Below are positions 6,922-8,471 of a stretch of DNA of 8,471 nucleotides, one piece after another (position 1 is the stretch's first letter; the number at the start of each line of letters is the position of its first letter). The translations under genes were made by a program, and so were the position numbers. The notes beneath the pieces were generated by a model. That model did not search any database, was not told where the DNA came from, and was given only the letters and a program-made list of their open reading frames with translations. This DNA comes from Cytophagales bacterium (GTDB lineage: Bacteria > Bacteroidota > Bacteroidia > Cytophagales > UBA9547): contig DMUD01000064.1 of NCBI GenBank assembly GCA_003476475.1, positions 5,180 through 13,650 of the forward strand, given 5' to 3'.

Positions 6922-8250
6922 TTAATAGCCTTGTTTGTCATCAAAGTCGTCCATAAGTAGGCCTTTCGTTTTTTCTAGGATTCTCACAAAAAAATCGTTT
7001 AACCCTTTTTTTTGGGAGGTAGAGTTGTCATTTTTTTCCGTTGCTTTTTGGGTCGCCAATATTTCTCTTTTTTCCCTATTTGAAACATTGGCAAATTCGT
7101 AGGAATGAAAACCTACTAGCACCAAACCTACAGCGGTAGCATACGTTGGGCTTTTTACTTCCTCTACACGGCCTTTGCCCAAATGCTCGTTTGGATATCC
7201 TATTCTCACGTCCATTCCGGTTACATATTCAAACAATTGCTTGCAGTTTTGCAATTGTGAACCACCACCTGTGATGACGATACCACCAGTTAAGCGATTT
7301 TCATATGTAGATTGCGCGATTTCATAGTGAACAAATTCTATTATCTCTGTCATGCGGGCTTCGATAATATGAGCCAGGTTTTTCACCGAAATTTCCTTGT
7401 CAGGGCGGTTGCGTAAGCCAGGAATTGAGATGATTTCGTTTGAATTGGCCTCTGAAGCTATAGCTCGACCAAACTTAACCTTTAGTTGTTCTGCTTGGTT
7501 GTACATTACCTTGCAGCCTTCTTTTACATCTTGGGTAATAATGTTGCCACCTAGTGGTATAACCGCAGTGTGGCGAATGACACCTTCATAAAAAACAGCC
7601 ACATCGGTAGTGCCACCGCCTATGTCCACTAATACTACACCCGCTTCTTTTTCGTCTTCTTCCAAAACGGAAAGACTAGATGCAAGTGGTTCCAAAACAA
7701 GCTCCACTATTTCTAGGTTGGACTTTTGCACACATTTTTTAATGTTTTTGATGGCCGCTATTTGGGCGGTTATCACATGGAAGTCGGCAGATAGGCGAGT
7801 GCCTGCCATACCTACAGGGTTTTTTATTTCGTGCTCTTCATCTACTTTATAGCATTGGGGCATTACATGAATGATTTCATCGCCTGGTGGAATTACCATT
7901 CTGTGCATGTCGTTCCCCAAACGTCTTATGTCGTTGTCTGTGATTTCGTCATCTGGAGATTCACGTAATATGCTGTTAGTATTTTGTATACTTCGAATGT
8001 GTTGCCCTGCAATACCCACGTTCACCTGTGAGATATTGATGCCTGCCTGTTCTTCGGCTTCTAATATCGCTTTCTGAATGGCTTCTACGGTTCGGTCGAT
8101 GTTGCTGACGACTCCTCTTGTGACACCTTCTGAAACGGCTTTACCCATTCCCAAGATTTCTAGTTTGCCAAACTCGTTTTTACGACCCGCAATGGCTACA
8201 ATTTTAGTGGTTCCAATGTCTAAGCCCACTACTATTTTTTCTTCTTCCAT
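6922..8250 (-). CDS. ftsA: Cell division protein FtsA
   Basis: An actin-like ATPase that anchors FtsZ filaments to the inner membrane and recruits later division proteins. The 442-residue product has the phosphate-1 motif GLDIGTTKIVAIAG at 9-22, the FtsA-specific 1C domain at about 85-165 (from NVGIAGQHIRS), the phosphate-2 motif VLVDIGGGTTDVAVF at 206-220, and the adenosine motif GGIVITGGGSQL at 322-333. The conserved YPNEHL and PTYATAVGLVLVG segments lie at 352-380. A charged linker (about 385-415) leads to a predicted amphipathic helix, LNDFFVRILEKTKGLL at 417-432, the expected membrane-targeting sequence. The ATG at 8250-8248 gives the usual short N-terminus. ftsZ follows 47 bases downstream. 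Upstream, where ftsQ usually lies in Bacteroidota, is instead the end of a second FtsA-like gene, 54 bases away. No promoter motif is evident in that gap. Confidence 0.97.
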   Translation of the reverse strand: MEEEKIVVGLDIGTTKIVAIAGRKNEFGKLEILGMGKAVSEGVTRGVVSNIDRTVEAIQKAILEAEEQAGINISQVNVGIAGQHIRSIQNTNSILRESPDDEITDNDIRRLGNDMHRMVIPPGDEIIHVMPQCYKVDEEHEIKNPVGMAGTRLSADFHVITAQIAAIKNIKKCVQKSNLEIVELVLEPLASSLSVLEEDEKEAGVVLVDIGGGTTDVAVFYEGVIRHTAVIPLGGNIITQDVKEGCKVMYNQAEQLKVKFGRAIASEANSNEIISIPGLRNRPDKEISVKNLAHIIEARMTEIIEFVHYEIAQSTYENRLTGGIVITGGGSQLQNCKQLFEYVTGMDVRIGYPNEHLGKGRVEEVKSPTYATAVGLVLVGFHSYEFANVSNREKREILATQKATEKNDNSTSQKKGLNDFFVRILEKTKGLLMDDFDDKQGY

Positions 8251-8304
8251 ACTTATATGTTTTGTATTTTAAATAATTAATAATAAAAAATGATTTATTT
8301 AATT
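8251..8304. other. AT-rich spacer between the two FtsA-type genes
   Basis: 54 bases of very AT-rich DNA with no clear hairpin, T-tract terminator or TAnnTTTG element. I see no reason for transcription to stop or restart here, so the upstream FtsA-like gene, ftsA and ftsZ may share one transcript. Confidence 0.5.
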
Positions 8305-8471
8305 TTATGCAATTTCCTTTTCAGTTTTTTTAATACCAGCAAGCAACAATCCTACAGCCATCGAATACATAGGGTTTTCCACACCTTCTGCTTTGCTGTT
8401 TTCAATTTTTTTGTTTGGATATCCTATTTTGGTTTTCATGTTTGTTATTTTTTCAAACAATTCCCGCACAT
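8305..8471 (-). CDS. Second FtsA-like protein, C-terminal part only
   Basis: An open frame enters from the right edge (first full codon at 8469-8467) and ends at a TAA at 8307-8305, giving the last 54 residues of a protein. These align without gaps to FtsA residues 336-380 of the next gene, with 20 of 45 identical, including LFE, IGYPN, P.Y and AVGL.L.G. It is thus a diverged paralogue of the FtsA actin-like core, not a recent copy. After the core it has only nine more residues (IKKTEKEIA) and stops, so it lacks the charged linker and amphipathic membrane helix of the neighbouring FtsA. Conservation at the structural positions argues for a functional protein, but whether an intact N-terminal part exists lies outside the window. 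It could be a full-length paralogue, a related actin-like protein, or a decaying fragment. Confidence 0.8.
   Translation of the reverse strand, partial: VRELFEKITNMKTKIGYPNKKIENSKAEGVENPMYSMAVGLLLAGIKKTEKEIA
8413..8428. repeat. 16-bp direct repeat shared with ftsA (second copy at 7189-7204)
   Basis: The sequence gtttggatatcctatt occurs identically at 7189-7204 in ftsA and at 8413-8428 in the FtsA-like gene. On the minus strand it encodes the conserved IGYPN segment in both. It is the longest exact match noticed between the paralogues and reflects their homology rather than a mobile element. Confidence 0.8.

Noticed and set aside
1..8471. Mobile element, CRISPR, prophage or defence system
   Set aside because: No transposase, integrase, terminal inverted repeats, regularly spaced repeats or defence domains were seen. 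All genes share strand and similar composition, consistent with core chromosome.

Overview
The window comes from a bacterial chromosome and all seven genes lie on the minus strand. It reads as a Bacteroidota (Bacteroidetes) genome. The evidence is an AT-leaning base composition, no Shine-Dalgarno sequence before any start codon, several matches to the Bacteroidota -7 promoter motif TAnnTTTG, an FtsZ ending in FLHDNVD as in that phylum, and the HisC, RluA-like and GH57 subtypes. I cannot place it below phylum from the sequence alone.

Layout in the direction of transcription, from high to low coordinates. (1) At the right edge, 8305-8471 holds the last 54 codons of a gene whose product aligns without gaps to the C-terminal core of FtsA (20 of 45 residues identical). 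It is therefore a second, diverged FtsA-type gene directly upstream of the canonical one. (2) ftsA (6922-8250) and ftsZ (5384-6874) form the end of the division operon, closed by a strong 13-bp hairpin terminator at 5328-5363. (3) A lone cytoplasmic GH57 alpha-amylase-type gene (4052-5236) follows, apparently with its own promoter. (4) A two-gene unit follows: hisC (2896-3951) and a secreted GH20 beta-N-acetylhexosaminidase (980-2890), only 5 bases apart, behind a TATATTTG promoter element. (5) An RluA-family pseudouridine synthase with a TTG start (162-863) overlaps by four bases (ATGA) a small membrane protein resembling DUF6787 (1-165, cut by the window edge).

FtsA and FtsZ work together: FtsA tethers FtsZ filaments to the membrane through its C-terminal amphipathic helix. 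The metabolic genes show no single pathway. GH57 points to intracellular glycogen or maltodextrin, GH20 to periplasmic or surface N-acetylglucosaminides, and HisC to histidine synthesis.

Most of the window is ordinary core genome. The one clearly unusual item is the tandem FtsA paralogue, which stops just after the actin-like core and has no membrane-targeting tail. I found no RNA genes, CRISPR arrays, insertion sequences or prophage genes, and no stretch over 300 bases without a gene.
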